Source: Sycobia sp. Sy_11 (Eukaryota; Arthropoda; Insecta; Hymenoptera; Epichrysomallidae). From it: a stretch of 64,000 bases of DNA. Below are positions 1 to 12,520 of this stretch, one piece after another. Numbering within the stretch: position 1 is the first letter of the stretch; each line of letters begins with the position of its first letter. The notes beneath the pieces are model-generated. The model ran no database searches and had not been told where the DNA came from. It saw nothing but the letters and a program-made list of their open reading frames with translations. The DNA is taken from the NCBI GenBank assembly GCA_018907035.1, contig JACCIC010000039.1:1536001-1600000 (forward strand), given 5' to 3'. The translations under genes were made by a program, and so were the position numbers.

Positions 1-1960
1 TCGCTGAGTTATTCTTGAAAACTCTATTTTAATTCGAAGTAAAGAATAATTGTCAGTTATTAATAAAAGAAGCAATGCACGATTGGGAATTTTAGAAAAA
101 TTATTTTATGAAATAAATATCCCAAATATGAACAAGCAGTTTACTGTGATTATATCATTGCTTTCATTAACTCCTTTAACGGTCTTACGAACTAAGTAAT
201 TAGTCTAGTATTCGAGCTTATAAGACGAATGGAAAAGTATAAAATAGAATTGTAAATTTCAAATCTAATCTAACGATAGAGGAAAAACATATGATTCTTC
301 TTCTAATCTTCTATCCAATGTTGCACATTACGAAAAAAATCTACAAATAATAAATAATATATTGAAAATTCAGAATGGCCCTGAACGATTTGTTGATAAT
401 TATTTGCATCAACCATCCAAAAAATCTTGTTGGGCAATCAGGGATTCACAAAAATCGTGATCCTAATTTAAGAACAATTGTAATGAGTTAGCATAAAAAA
501 ACTGCACTGCATTGTATTAATCCTTGTCAGAATTTCGATTTTGATTTACAGAGAATCAGTATAAAAGTGACGTTTAATATGTGAAATATTATTTGTTCAA
601 TTGTTCAACTATATTTTAAACAATAAGCACACAATTTCTAAACAATGCTCTCGGAAGCTTGACTGGCATCTCGCTGGAAACTTTTGACGTAAGAGCGCGC
701 GCATCGACTAGTCGATATTTGCCTATAGCGCATTTAGTACGAGGTTTACTGTACACCGAACGTATTTGAACCAATTATCGTAGACTGAATTAACTAATTG
801 TAAAAAAGTTTGAGTAACTATATAATGTTGTTTTATTCAAAAACATTTGATTTTTTCAAATTTATACTAATTGCAATTTTTGATAGATTCCTTGCGTGTA
901 ATTTTAAGTCGAACTTGAAGAGGTCGGCGATACCTGACGAAACGTCGCAAAAAATTAATCAAGTTTTGAAAAAGTCAATTTATCTATCTTCACCGATGAG
1001 GTACGATCTCAGAAATCGTTGCAACAGATGGAGGATGCTTAATTAAATTTCAAAGCCTGTTTAAACAATTTGGTTATAGAAAAATTGTTGATCGTTCTGT
1101 TAATAAACAAAAAAAAAAAACAACTTGACGCATTCCTGTTTATAACCTCGGCCGACTCGTCGATAAATACATATCGATGTATACACGGATTTTCGAACGC
1201 GCTGCGATCATGATCGCGATGTCCGGACAATGAAGCCGAAGACGAATCTCATATGACATACATCCAAAATTAAATATATGGCTGTGTACCTTTTCTCTTA
1301 ACAAATAAATAACCGTTAGTCGATTCACAATCTTGAATATTATGATTCTGACATCAGAATTCTGATTTTAGCGAAACCGGAAAATCCTCCTTATTTCTGA
1401 GTTGTTAAAATTATCGTGTTCAATTGTATATCCTAAATCCAGATGTGCCCAAGTAATAATAGGCCTACAACATTTATCCATTTAACAAAGGATCAAATAA
1501 ATACATAGATATCCTTGAAATTAAAGTCACCGATGGATATTTGCAGTAATTTTGCAGTTTTGTAAATGCCAATAATACTACTGGAATTATTACTATAAAA
1601 AAAATTGATTGGAAAAAAATTTGAAAATTATTTGGGGATTCAGCTGAGAAATCATCATGAAGCGAACTATTTCGATTATTCTCATTGTATATATATACAT
1701 ATTATTCCATTTAAATCAATCACTTACATAAGGTTTTTATGATTATTATTTACAAAGGGAAATTAAGAAAAATTTGCTCTTATTTTTTTTAACTTTCTAT
1801 TGTATAATTATTACATATTATGATTTCCGAAACTTATAAGACCATTTGGACTACAGAGCTTTTCAAACCGAATATAGTATTTCAGTAATCCCATGGGCCA
1901 AGCAACTGCTTGGAAATCAAAATTTTCGAACTAACTCACCAACTCGGTTTCTCCACCCCA
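1..1960. other. AT-rich non-coding stretch
   Basis: I see no gene, RNA or repeat structure here. The few short open frames have no recognisable domain and no exon-like flanks. Confidence 0.7.
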
Positions 1961-1966
1961 CACACA

Positions 1967-2077
1967 CTCTCTCTCTCTCTCTCTCTCTCTTTATATATAA
2001 TATTTCTGATTCCGAAAAATAAAAAGAATTTCGTCCTCCACCACCCTAAAGAACTACGACGACTCTTTCTATCTCCA

Positions 2078-2122
<45 letters not shown>

Positions 2123-2260
2123 TACAGTTGCGATATCGTTTGCAGTATCGATTCCTCGACTGCGTGCCCGGGGATACGATCCAAGAGGGATTCAAAAGAA
2201 AATATGAAATTGTCAATTTGGAGCGATGTTTTTCTCTCGACCGTGGCCAATAACGTTCCC

Positions 2261-2303
<43 letters not shown>
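1967..2303. repeat. cluster of CT, CT and GA microsatellites
   Basis: A (CT)n run at about 1969-1991 and another at 2084-2116 are followed by a (GA)n run at 2262-2303. The last two are inverted relative to each other and could pair across about 145 bases. The 117-residue frame across this stretch is a Leu-Ser repeat by-product. Confidence 0.95.
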
Positions 2304-2306
<3 letters not shown>

Positions 2307-3060
2307 TCTGGCGGGGGCGGGGGAATGAAGGGGGTGAGCAAAGCTACAGCACCCAGCTGGTCGTCTTTATGTAAATGCTCTTTGGTTACGGGCGCAGGGC
2401 GCAGAGCTCAAAGGGGGCGATGGCGCGCCGAGGCTCGACAAAAACGACGCCAGCCCTCCTCCGCCCTCCCGTACCGGCATATATAGAACATGCCTAATTT
2501 TCAAAAAAAAAAAAAAAAAAAAAAAAATCCAAGAGGCAGGATTCCGTATTTTTTTTTTTTTAAATATCTATCAAAATGTAAATTTTTTTTATCTACATCG
2601 AGGTATTTATTCGACGGCGGCGCGGGGGACGAATGAAATCCCATATCCATATCCCGCCCGCCATCAGCGCCCCCCCCCCGTTCCGTGAGTAAATTTTACG
2701 GTTTCCTTTGATATTCACGATCAAACTTTGCGCTCGCTCGCGGAAAAAGAGAGGGGCGGGACGGGCCGGGTTGGTGATGGCGGGGGGGAGAGCGGATGAG
2801 AGCCGGCAATGGCGCCTGACCTCCATCCTCGGCCCTCCTCCCCTCGCCAACCTCATCGATCTGGCTCCATAGAAGTAAATTATATGGGCAAAAGTTGCCG
2901 ATGAATTTGTTTCTATAATAACGCTCGGCTACTTCTTGGATACCGTCAAACTTGCCCGAGTTCTCTCAAAGGAGGGCGGAAGCCGATGGGCGAGAGCTTA
3001 ATTAAGGCGGGGAAAAAAAAAGCCAATCGCTCTTTATCGAGGCGCAAAGGAAGTTTCTTG
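2304..3060. other. GC-rich patch, no gene recognised
   Basis: This G- and C-rich stretch holds many CpG dinucleotides and poly-C, poly-G and poly-A runs. No exon or known motif could be assigned. It may be regulatory, but only composition supports that. Confidence 0.5.
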
Positions 3061-3894
3061 CCGACTGTCATTAATACGACGTTTATATGAATGCTGATAA
3101 GCTTATTAAATATACATTATAACGAATTTATATACAAATTAGATTTTTCCTTTTAGTTTATTCCTATACTTTCAATTATGAATGTATTTATCATATTACT
3201 TTGAATTTTCAGCACTTTTAATTATTTGATATTGAAATATTCACATTTTCATAGAGTCGTGCATTTATTCTTATATGTCGCTTCGAAATCCTTAATTAAC
3301 ATCAGACTAATAATAAAAAGTAAACGCGATATTACGAATGTAGTATTTTATTATTACAATAAAAATTAATGACTCGAGCTTGAAGAATATTTTACCAAAT
3401 ATAATTAAAAATAATTAGCACAAATTTGACGTCTTTTACATGTTTTTCCTATTAATGAAAAATCAAATATAAATCCTTAATTTTTCCCTGCGCACATATT
3501 CTTTTAATGAATTTTTAATGCACGCATGTAAATTCATGCAATTTATTAATTAAAAGCGAAATTGTAATTCGAGTAATTGAACGAGAGGTTAAAAAAAAGT
3601 TTTCAAGCAAAAAAAGCAATTCAATTTGCTGTAAAGGTAATTAATTAATCTGAAATTTCATGTATTAAATGAAACATACAATTTCCATAGATCTTGCCCG
3701 TAATGAAGTTCTGTAATTTTGATACGGCGAAAAAAGATCACCGAAATAACGTGTACAAAATGGGACGAAAATTCAACGACCCAGCTGTGCATATGTCATG
3801 TTGGTCCGCTGACTAAATGTTTGCCCTCCATTCTTTCATCCTGGGGGCTGGCCATGCAAAAAGGGAAAAATTTACTTTGACTCTGTCTTTCTCT

Positions 3895-3939
<45 letters not shown>

Positions 3940-4900
3940 GCAAGACCGGGAAATTATTTTAAAATCATAAATTGTATTGACTTGCTATTGTTTATAACCG
4001 AAGGACGTGTTCAAATTACAAGATTAGAGTTAAACGTATAAAGAAAATTTTTATACTTTTTCCCGCACACTAATTAATATTCGATTTTTAAATAAAAATG
4101 TTAATTCACGAAAATCTTGCATCAAATGACAAAACTGAAGATAAGCGTGGACGACTCAATAATGGGACAAGAAAAACCTATATATAGGTAGACGTAATCA
4201 GCGAATCAATTTGGTAAGGTTTGGGTTTTCGAAAGAATTATTTTATAATAATTGCCTCTGCGAGCAGGCAATTGATAGGTAAAAATTGAAAAATATCAGA
4301 ATTCAATAACCGAAATCTCGCGGTAAATGGCAAAAAGTAAAGAAAACTGCAATGTAATAAAATCACGTGCGATCGACATTTTTGATGCTAAAAATATACG
4401 AGACTTTTTAAATTACTCACAGAACTCCAAAAAAATATATATCTAACCTTTGAAAACTTACACGACAGTATTTTTTTCTATCATTTTTCCATGTCGCCAT
4501 TAATGGCAGCCAAATTTTCTCTATAAATAAAAAAGGTTCTCCTCTCTTTTGAATAAATTAATTCAATTCCTTATGCATATAGACTTACTATTTGTCGAAG
4601 AAAGACGGGTTATTTCACCTCGAATAAACGAATGTAACCATTGTTAATACGAGTTGTACGCATTCATCTACATTAGACATATTGTAGAACGCGCCAGCCC
4701 TCTGTTTTATTTTCCTCGCACGCCTTATTTCAGTATGTCGTTAAAGCCAATCGACACAGAGAAACGAATCCAGCGACAGCGCCTCACAGCGTTAGGCTCG
4801 AAAATTTATCTTTATACCGATCCACCATACACACACACACACACACACACACAGTCTTATACGGACACTCCGCCAGCAGCAGTCGTCTATGAAAGGAGTA
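3061..4900. other. AT-rich non-coding stretch
   Basis: Nothing coding was recognised. It contains a (CT)n run at 3896-3935 and an (AC)n run at about 4830-4853. Confidence 0.7.
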
Positions 4901-4919
4901 AATGCCAAGTATAATATAC

Positions 4920-5268
4920 GTGTACCGCGGAGAAAAGTTCTCCGCCCCTCGCTGCCACATCGGCGATGGAATTCCGCGATTGGTCGGACGTGACGTGACG
5001 CTCCGCAATTAAACGGAGCCCGCGCCGTTAAACCGTGTGTGTGTGTGTGCGCGCGCGCCCGCCCGTGTGTGTTTGGGCGCGTGTGCGCGTGAACGTGTAT
5101 TTGGACTATAAGCATAATCAACTATGAATAAACTATGCGGGTAAACGTGCATACAGCCCCGGAGCGCGCCGGAGAATTTCGGCGACGGGCTGGTGGACTG
5201 CTATGCCGAGCGGACGAGGGGCGCGGAGCGCGGCGTTGGCGGGAGGTACGACGCAGCGAGCCACGCCG

Positions 5269-5316
<48 letters not shown>

Positions 5317-5680
5317 GGTGAGAAGAGCTCGAAACTTCTCAGATAGTCAATACAGAGACGACTGTCGGCTAGTCGAGCTGCCGCCGCTCGCCCGCGTTTA
5401 TGCAAGACTTCGCCCCGACAATAATCGTGGGTGGGGCGAGGGTGAGGCAGGGGAGGAGGGCACTTGCCGCTGCGAGCGCGAGAGCGAGGGAGGGGGACGG
5501 GGGAGGAAGGACGACAAAGTACGGCAACAAGAAAAAAGTCCCGTTTGCACACAATAGTCGAATCGCGAGAATTCGGTCGGGCGCCCCGGTCGACCGATCA
5601 AGATCAACGCTTCGCGCCCCAGAAGCACGAGCGCCCTCCCGATCAGTTCGAAACGTCGAGTTGCTTTATATATATAGTTG
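4920..5680. other. CpG-rich island split by an (AT)n tract
   Basis: The block is CpG-rich, with a GT/CG tract near 5034-5090 and a 46-bp (AT)n tract at 5270-5315 set sharply inside GC-rich sequence. Near its end an insect initiator-like ATCAGTTCG (about 5642-5650) appears, but I found neither a TATA box at -30 nor a DPE match. It could be a promoter or first exon of this or another transcript. Overlapping frames on both strands are low-complexity. Confidence 0.3.
5270..5315. repeat. (AT)n microsatellite
   Basis: A perfect 46-bp AT alternation bordered on both sides by CpG-rich sequence. Confidence 0.98.
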
Positions 5681-6647
5681 ATGGGCTCTGATTCTCGCGT
5701 GCTTACGAAAATCTTATTTGATACGATTTCTATCTGTTTTTTTTTCTCTCTTTTTAGTTTATCAAGCTGCCGAACCTCTTACGAATCTTACGTAACGTAC
5801 GCTGTATTTGCGATTGTTTCGATAATTGCTAAGCATTTACAGGCCATCCTATATATAATTTTGTAATTTTATTTTGTGAGCAGAGAGGATTGCTTTTTCG
5901 ATAACTCCCGGCATTCGTATTCGTTGATCGATTTTTGACATTCCGCGTCCGTTTCATCGGTGTACACTATCGAACCGAAACCGGCGACACCCACGCAACG
6001 CAGTATGGCCCAGCAGTACGGCGATGCGATCGGTCCGCTATATAGATGAAACGGGAAGCGAAATGTATACTTGTCTATATTTGATTGTTTTTTAACATTT
6101 CATTATAAATAATGATACGTGATCATAAACATGCTACATATATGACCAACGAGGTAAGATAAAAAATAACCGGAACGATATTTTACGTCTGAATTGGCTG
6201 AATGTACTTAATTCGAAAGAAGATTAGCTTTCAGTTCTTAGGTACTCGCACGGATTTCACCGCATTGTCCCACACGATACGAGAAGCACATTGGTTTGAT
6301 AAATTTTAAATGTTCCTGCGCCAAATGAACTTATCGATAATAAAATCCAGCGACAAATTTTTGCCTCGTTAAACTCTGGAAGTATCTCAATTTCTACTGC
6401 CAATTCGCAGTGCTTTACACAAGCAAAACATCTTGACAAAATCTAGGTTGCTGTTGATATTAATACAATCTACTAGCATATAATTTTAGAAAATATTGAA
6501 TCTCATCGTCGCCCCTATAGCTGAAAACTTCAAAAGACTATATTTGATTATAATATGGCCAGACACTTCAGAAGCTTTGAATTCTTAAAAGTCTCGCATC
6601 AAAAGTAATCGATAGATCTGGTGAAAGAAAAAAGAATGATACCCGAA

Positions 6648-6650
<3 letters not shown>

Positions 6651-6728
<78 letters not shown>
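6651..6728. repeat. (CT)39 microsatellite
   Basis: A perfect 78-bp CT run, one of the longest in the window. It lies about 720 bp upstream of exon A in AT-rich intron. Confidence 0.98.
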
Positions 6729-6730
<2 letters not shown>

Positions 6731-7446
6731 CACGATTATATTTAGCATAGAGGATATTTTTTCGTCAACGCGGTATTATGAGTCAAGCATTATGTTAATA
6801 AAGAAGATATAATTTTTAGTAGACTAACGAAGGATTTGGCGAATATACGATTGCAAAAAAATGAGTAATATAATAATAATAATAGAAAAAGTATTGAAGA
6901 ACTAATCCACCTTATAAAGTAAAAAATTAAGTGCAAAATTTTATGAGCAAAATTTTATGTGCAAAACGGTCTTGAGCATCGGCGATCATTTATGTACCTT
7001 CGATTTCTAATTTAATTTACATTTCGGTATCGTACCCAAGTAGGACAATTGCTAAATTTAAATATTCGAATTTGAGGATTATCTATGATATCCGGCAATT
7101 ACAGCAAAGTTCATCGTCATATTTCCGAAAAAGAACATAGATCTCCATTTGCATACTTTTCAATATCAGAATTATCGTATCAATAATTTTGCTCTATACG
7201 ATTTGATACCTATCAATTGACCGTGAACGCCAATAAGGCATATAATCTCATTCATTGTCGAAAGAGCTAAATAAATATAGACAAAGTTGAAAGTCGTTCG
7301 TTTGACCGAATTCGACGCGACACCTCACCCGAACATCCTTACAATCTCCGAAAAGCTATATATACTTATAACGATGTGTGTCTATGTATATATGTATATA
7401 CGCATATATATGTATGTATATAATAAATTTTATTTTTATCTTTTAG

Positions 7447-7581
7447 GTCTCGAGGAGTACGGGGATACTGTCGCATTTCGTCAATCTGAACATAGTGACG
7501 CCAGAGGCGTTTATATTAGGCAGCGAGGAGCATCACGTCGACGTGGGATCTATAATAAATCTTGTCTGTATTATAGAAAAG
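7447..7581 (+). CDS. dpr: Dpr-family Ig protein, internal exon A (end of Ig1, start of Ig2)
   Basis: This is an internal coding exon of 45 codons, in phase 0 at both ends. It reads VSRSTGILSHFVNLNIV, then a linker with PEAFILG, then HHVDVGSIINLVCIIEK. Dpr proteins carry this pattern from just after the Tyr-Glu-Cys-Gln end of Ig1, through the inter-domain linker, to the first cysteine (residue 41 here) of Ig2. The acceptor TTTTAG and donor AAG|GTACGT are both strong. The last codon (Lys) joins in frame to exon B at 43382. Dpr proteins are secreted or membrane-anchored two-Ig adhesion proteins on neurons that bind DIP proteins in synaptic partner choice. Usual Thr residues in two family motifs are Arg (residue 3) and Ile (residue 36) here. 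The closest paralogue from memory is dpr12, which needs a tree to confirm. Confidence 0.93.
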
Positions 7582-7598
7582 GTACGTATATAAAATCG

Positions 7599-7603
<5 letters not shown>

Positions 7604-7652
<49 letters not shown>
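7604..7652. repeat. (AT)n microsatellite next to the exon A donor
   Basis: A perfect AT tract that begins about 22 bases after the 5' splice site. A second tract lies at 7776-7817. Confidence 0.97.
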
Positions 7653-7656
<4 letters not shown>

Positions 7657-7774
7657 ACACGTATATTTCTATTCGCGATGAAAATGCTCCTCAGTGCCGT
7701 CGAGGAGCCAAAAAATAAAATTATGGACTGAGAATCAAAACGTAAAAAGAAGATATAAATATACATGTGCTAAG

Positions 7775-7775
<1 letters not shown>

Positions 7776-7817
<42 letters not shown>
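7776..7817. repeat. (AT)n microsatellite
   Basis: A perfect 42-bp AT alternation about 190 bp into the intron. Confidence 0.97.
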
Positions 7818-7820
<3 letters not shown>

Positions 7821-8928
7821 CCAATTTAGTTAACAATGTCTCGAATACTAGTATTTAAAATATTTTTAAAATTAGTTCGCAAAATTTCGACCAATAGTTC
7901 TTCTGTCCATACTAAAATGCAATGATCCCAATGAATATTTTTCAATCAATGGCTAAGTCGCTAACGAAATTAACTGTCTGTCGAGCCTAGGTGCGCTTTA
8001 CTCGTTCTTTATCGATCGAAAACGAAAAACGATGTTTCAGATTTGTTAAATACGATTCGAATAGTGAAAAATAATCCATTGGATGTACATCGCTATTTGA
8101 AAAAAAGACCATTCCGATAAGAATCAACGATCCAGTTTACAAAAGTATGACTTCGATCGGCTCCGTTGTTTCCATTGGAAAAGTGCTCCGGAGGTTGTAA
8201 TTTTAATAGTCGAATAAATTGGCTCGTATTTATCGAGCAATCAAAAATGCAAATCTTTGGACTGAAGTTTTGTAAGTTTTATCGAACTAAACTTAACTCG
8301 CTTATTATCTGCGGGTTTGCCAGTTGGAAAAACAACGAACGATCCAGTTATTTGTGTTTAGTTCGTTAGTTAGTCAGTTAACTTCGTGTTTTTGATAAAT
8401 CTGCACCAAATTTCTGAATAATTGCGTAAAATGTTATAATTCAAAATTCGTAGGTCTTATTCCATTTCTCAATTGTGAATTTCCATCTCACTAATAATTC
8501 GATATTTTCATAATTCGATATTCTGTCCAATAAAGAAATGAGCGCTTTTACATGTTGTTCAGAAAAACTGTGCGGTTGACGGAAGGGCACAAAGTATTGC
8601 CAAACAATGATATTTATACATTTTAATGTTATTAGTATGCTTGTTTACTGAACGAAAAAATTATCCTACTGTAATTTTACACGCTGTTTCGTGTCTATCG
8701 TAATCAAAATTAATAAAATTGCAATATCGTTCATTCACAGGTCAGAAAGTGGGGCCGAAATGGAATATCTTACATATATTGACAAAAATTTACAAAGCTA
8801 TAAATTGACATACAATGACGAACGCGAATGTAGTATTGTTTTTTATTATATTTCTATTATACAGTTTCGATACCTACCTATTTTCGTTTGTTTTTGTTTT
8901 CCTTCGCAATTTCTCGATAATCATTTTT
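7818..8928. other. AT-rich intron, no feature seen
   Basis: I recognised nothing coding or structured. A short GTTAGTTAGTCAGTTA stretch near 8366 is a minor low-complexity patch. Confidence 0.7.
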
Positions 8929-8953
8929 ACGCCGCGCAGCGGAAGCGCGGCGT
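8929..8953. repeat. perfect GC-rich hairpin
   Basis: The 9-bp arm ACGCCGCGC (8929-8937) is followed by a 7-base loop and its exact complement GCGCGGCGT (8945-8953). It sits where AT-rich intron turns into a CpG-rich block. A function is not evident, and no T-run follows it. Confidence 0.85.
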
Positions 8954-9420
8954 TCCAAGCTGACGCTACATAACGCGACCCTGCACCTCGTCGCTGGATT
9001 CTCTTAGCTCTTCATCGTATCTTATTGATTTTTATACGCGCGTCGTGGACGTTCGGTCCCTCGGTTCGCGGCTTAAAACGTAGCCGAAGTCCCCTCCCAC
9101 CGCCCTCACTGCACAGGACGCATACGTCACGCGTCTCTGTGCCCTGGAAAAAAAAGAAAAAATCTAAATCTAATGATTGCAAGCGCTCTACGAAGCAGAC
9201 TCGAAAGGTCTATTCGCCATCTCTCCTGCCGGGGAATTCCCGCGACGCCGATGCGACCCGCACGCCGCGCCCTTTTATCCATACACACGCGCGCCCGGGC
9301 CCATATGTGTGTATCATATATGTATATATAGCTATATATACCTCGGTGATGCATTTTATGCACGTTCGTATAGCCTATAGCGTTGGCTCTTGACCCGATC
9401 CATCCTCCTTCCTACCCTCA
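8954..9420. other. CpG-rich patch in intron
   Basis: This is GC-rich sequence with many CpG dinucleotides and no recognisable exon. Several overlapping frames on both strands show no known domain. Confidence 0.4.
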
Positions 9421-9581
9421 CCCCCCCTTTCACTCTATAGCTATACATTCTATCGGTCTTCCACTCTTTATACCAATCTATATATATATATACTATCCTC
9501 ACATCACCCTTGTCGGATTATCGCACAGCAGCCGCGTACGAGAGAAATCATCAATTTTTTTAGAGATTCTCGTAAAGTGCT

Positions 9582-9626
9582 CGAGTGAGTGAGTGAGTGA
9601 GTGAGTGAGACAGAAGGAAAGTGATA

Positions 9627-9679
<53 letters not shown>

Positions 9680-9736
9680 GAGACAGCGTCATAGGGAGAG
9701 ACCTATCTGACAATTTCCAGCGAAAATGTCTCTCTG

Positions 9737-9784
<48 letters not shown>
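9582..9784. repeat. GTGA repeat followed by inverted GA/CT arms
   Basis: A (GTGA)n run at 9582-9609 precedes (GA)n at 9633-9670 and (CT)n at 9744-9784. The imperfect flanks (GACAGACAGAGAGACAG and TGTCTCTCTGTCTC) extend the complementarity, so the arms can fold on each other across a loop of about 40-60 bases. The Leu-Ser and Arg-Glu frames here are by-products. Confidence 0.93.
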
Positions 9785-9787
<3 letters not shown>

Positions 9788-9990
9788 TTCAAGCCTTCCT
9801 CTTCCCTTCTTACTGCATCAGTTATCTCTATATACTTGGGAGCACAGGCACTTACTACTATATCGGCCACTCTATACGTACGAATTTGCGCACGACGACC
9901 CTCCTCTAATTTTCGCCGACTGTGCGCGCAATAATTATTACGCGAATGGCTCGGAGTAAAATACAAATCCTTTATAATCACAAGAAAACG

Positions 9991-9991
<1 letters not shown>

Positions 9992-10049
<58 letters not shown>
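9992..10049. repeat. (AT)n microsatellite
   Basis: A nearly pure AT alternation of about 55 bp. Confidence 0.97.
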
Positions 10050-10054
<5 letters not shown>

Positions 10055-10286
10055 CTTCTGCAAACGTGCTTTTACCGTGGCTGAAATTTTCATTGGATTC
10101 GTATATCTTATTAATATTTTTATCATGCAATAGCTTCATTAGACAAACGAAAATGGGACCTGAATAATATATAGATTGATACAAAATAGCTTGATCTACA
10201 TTTATATCGGCTGCATGAATTTAAATTGAAGTCGGTTCAAGCGCCACTTCTGAATCAAAATGATGCTTTAAACATAAATGTTCTAA

Positions 10287-10289
<3 letters not shown>

Positions 10290-10344
<55 letters not shown>

Positions 10345-10362
10345 ATATATATGTATGTATGC

Positions 10363-10419
<57 letters not shown>
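10290..10419. repeat. compound (AT)n/(ATGT)n microsatellite
   Basis: About 130 bp of AT alternation interrupted by GTAT, GTATGTAT and GCATGT units near 10333-10367. Confidence 0.97.
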
Positions 10420-10421
<2 letters not shown>

Positions 10422-12120
10422 AATTAATGTAATAAATCTTTTAATTCATTTTCAATTTCTATTGTTTGTTAAAGCCGTGTCCATATTATTTTTATTCTCG
10501 TAACTATCAGATTTAACCTTAAATCGTGAAAATACTTCAATTCCCGTTAGGGATTGAATGAAGAATCTTTTCCAACTATCCGAGACTATATATCATGGAA
10601 AGTATCAATAAAATATTTAAGAATTATACTATCAATACCTCGTTTCTCCATTTAGATTTTCAGTTCCTATTAAAAAGAGTTATCTAAATATTTTTTAAAA
10701 AAAGCGTGAAATGTCGTATCTATAGATATGTCGATCATCTAATAGGCACTATTTTTACAATGATTTTCCACAAAAATTTAATCGCCAAGTATGGTGAATT
10801 TTCTTCTGGTGAATTTTTTGAATCTCAAGTTTGCCTTTTCAAACATTTAAGGCTGTTTTCACCTAATTTTCCAGTAATCCGATTTGTGCTCAAAGCCACC
10901 TTCAATGAAAGTTCAAAAAGTGATTTTTCAGGATGTATTCGAATGAGACGATACATCGAAGTACCGTTCTTTACACACAGAAATATTATTATTATAATTA
11001 TTTTGGCCATTATACATATACGTAGCCCAAAATTTATTTCCTAGACTTTATCCTGTTCAGCGGGGAGACGACGAATTAAAGCCGTTGTCTCCTGGTCGCA
11101 CCCGCCGATCTATCATCCGCAGTATTTAAATACACGGCATATTTGCCAAGATCCATCGAAGTATCAGCTTTACATTACACCCGGGGAAACTATTCCGCTA
11201 CTTAACATTCTTGGATAATTAACTAAAAATATTTCATAATTTGCCGGGGCTAAAGCTTGTCGATAAAATTGAAATATTGCCGTCGGCGAACTATTCGGCG
11301 AACTTTGCTTTCGGAAAATTTAACAGCTTTTAGACTGGGTGGATAGGATTTCGTCTAATAATACTAATGAAAGCGCGTCAATTTTTTCGCTTAATATTTA
11401 TCGCGTACTTTGAAACAAATTCTCGGTTTTTTTTTTTGTTTTATTTTTATAAAGATATACTTCGTATTGTATTAGAATCAATAGAACATACATTAAGATC
11501 GGCTAAAACTAAGTTCATCGTTTGCTTAGAAAAGATAAAAATGACTGGAAAAGACGCATTGTGAACGACTTTTCGATACTCTTGGCTGAGGCGAAAAATG
11601 GAAATAACGATGAGATTTCATTCTGCTCGCACCTTGAACAGATGCATCAATTCTATATATAACGTGAAATATTAATAACATCGTCGACTTAACAACTGGT
11701 CGATGATCAACGATTGTCGAACGATCGTAAAACAACGGGTCGAGGATCCCGCGATCATTAGACCCCGGAACGGCGGCCCGCAATGCAACGCGAGCGCCAA
11801 TAAAAGCTCGAGTCCCGCGTGTCAAGAAAAATATAATAACGCGCGTATGGCTCAGATATAATCGCGGCGTCATGTTTCAGTGCCGCCAGAGCCATCCCAC
11901 GGAGAATTCGACGGGGACGAACGATCCGTTAAACCGGGGTATACGCGACGTTATACGGGCCCGCTAACGTCGAATATAAAAACGCGAACTTTGAAAAAGA
12001 AAAAGAAAAAAAAAAGGATAAAAGAAGAAAAGTCGAGCAGCGCCGGAGCGCTTATCGACGCGAGAGGCAGAGCGAAACGTACGCTAATTAAATGTAGTTT
12101 TAAAATGCGAAATACTACTG
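10420..12120. other. mixed intron sequence, no gene recognised
   Basis: AT-rich to about 11040, then more balanced with scattered CpG-rich patches (11040-11120, 11700-12080). The open frames have no Ig, transposase or other known motif. Confidence 0.6.
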
Positions 12121-12134
12121 GTAGATAATGGATG

Positions 12135-12136
<2 letters not shown>

Positions 12137-12190
<54 letters not shown>
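12137..12190. repeat. (AT)n microsatellite
   Basis: An AT alternation of about 50 bp with one GT interruption near its end. Confidence 0.96.
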
Positions 12191-12520
12191 TTTTTTTCTA
12201 CAAAGTGTGACCGCGAAAATGTCTCAGTCCTCGCCTGTTTAATCGCGGTTCGCACAAAAGTAATCGTATTAATATGTTCTCTGTGTCCAATTACAAAACA
12301 AAAACCAAAAAAAATAAACATAAGCAGCGCATGCTAAAATTTGTCTGATTTGGATTCTTCCAACATATTAATATCAAAATATTAATAATAAAAAATTAAT
12401 ATTAAAAAATATACATAATAATCAATTTTCATGACTACCCAGAGCTTCGCCAGGTAAGATAAACCCATCTGTATAAAGCTGTCAGAGTGTAAAATAAGCG
12501 TATAAAATGATTATTGATCA

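Larger units (their letters stand above)
1..7446 (+). other. upstream intron of the Dpr-type gene (5' part outside window)
   Basis: No coding exon was recognised here. Exon A begins in the middle of Ig domain 1, so this stretch should be the 3' part of the preceding intron. It ends in a good acceptor: the last bases before exon A are a T-rich tract followed by TTTTAG. I looked for the expected Ig1 exon (a Trp-Ile-Arg core and a Tyr-Glu-Cys-Gln end at a GT donor) and did not find it. The stretch is mostly AT-rich, with GC-rich patches at about 2300-3060 and 4900-5680 and several microsatellites listed separately. Confidence 0.75.

Noticed and set aside
4654..4914. Frame ending Tyr-Glu-Arg-Ser-Lys-Cys-Gln just before GTATAA, resembling the Cys-Gln end expected for the Ig1 exon
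   Set aside because: Upstream residues are not an Ig domain and cross a CA repeat; the donor is weak. It is chance similarity.
7287..7718. 143-residue + frame across exon A
   Set aside because: It is in a different frame from the Ig-coding one, ends in Tyr-Ile repeats and has no homology. The real exon is 7447-7581 in another frame.
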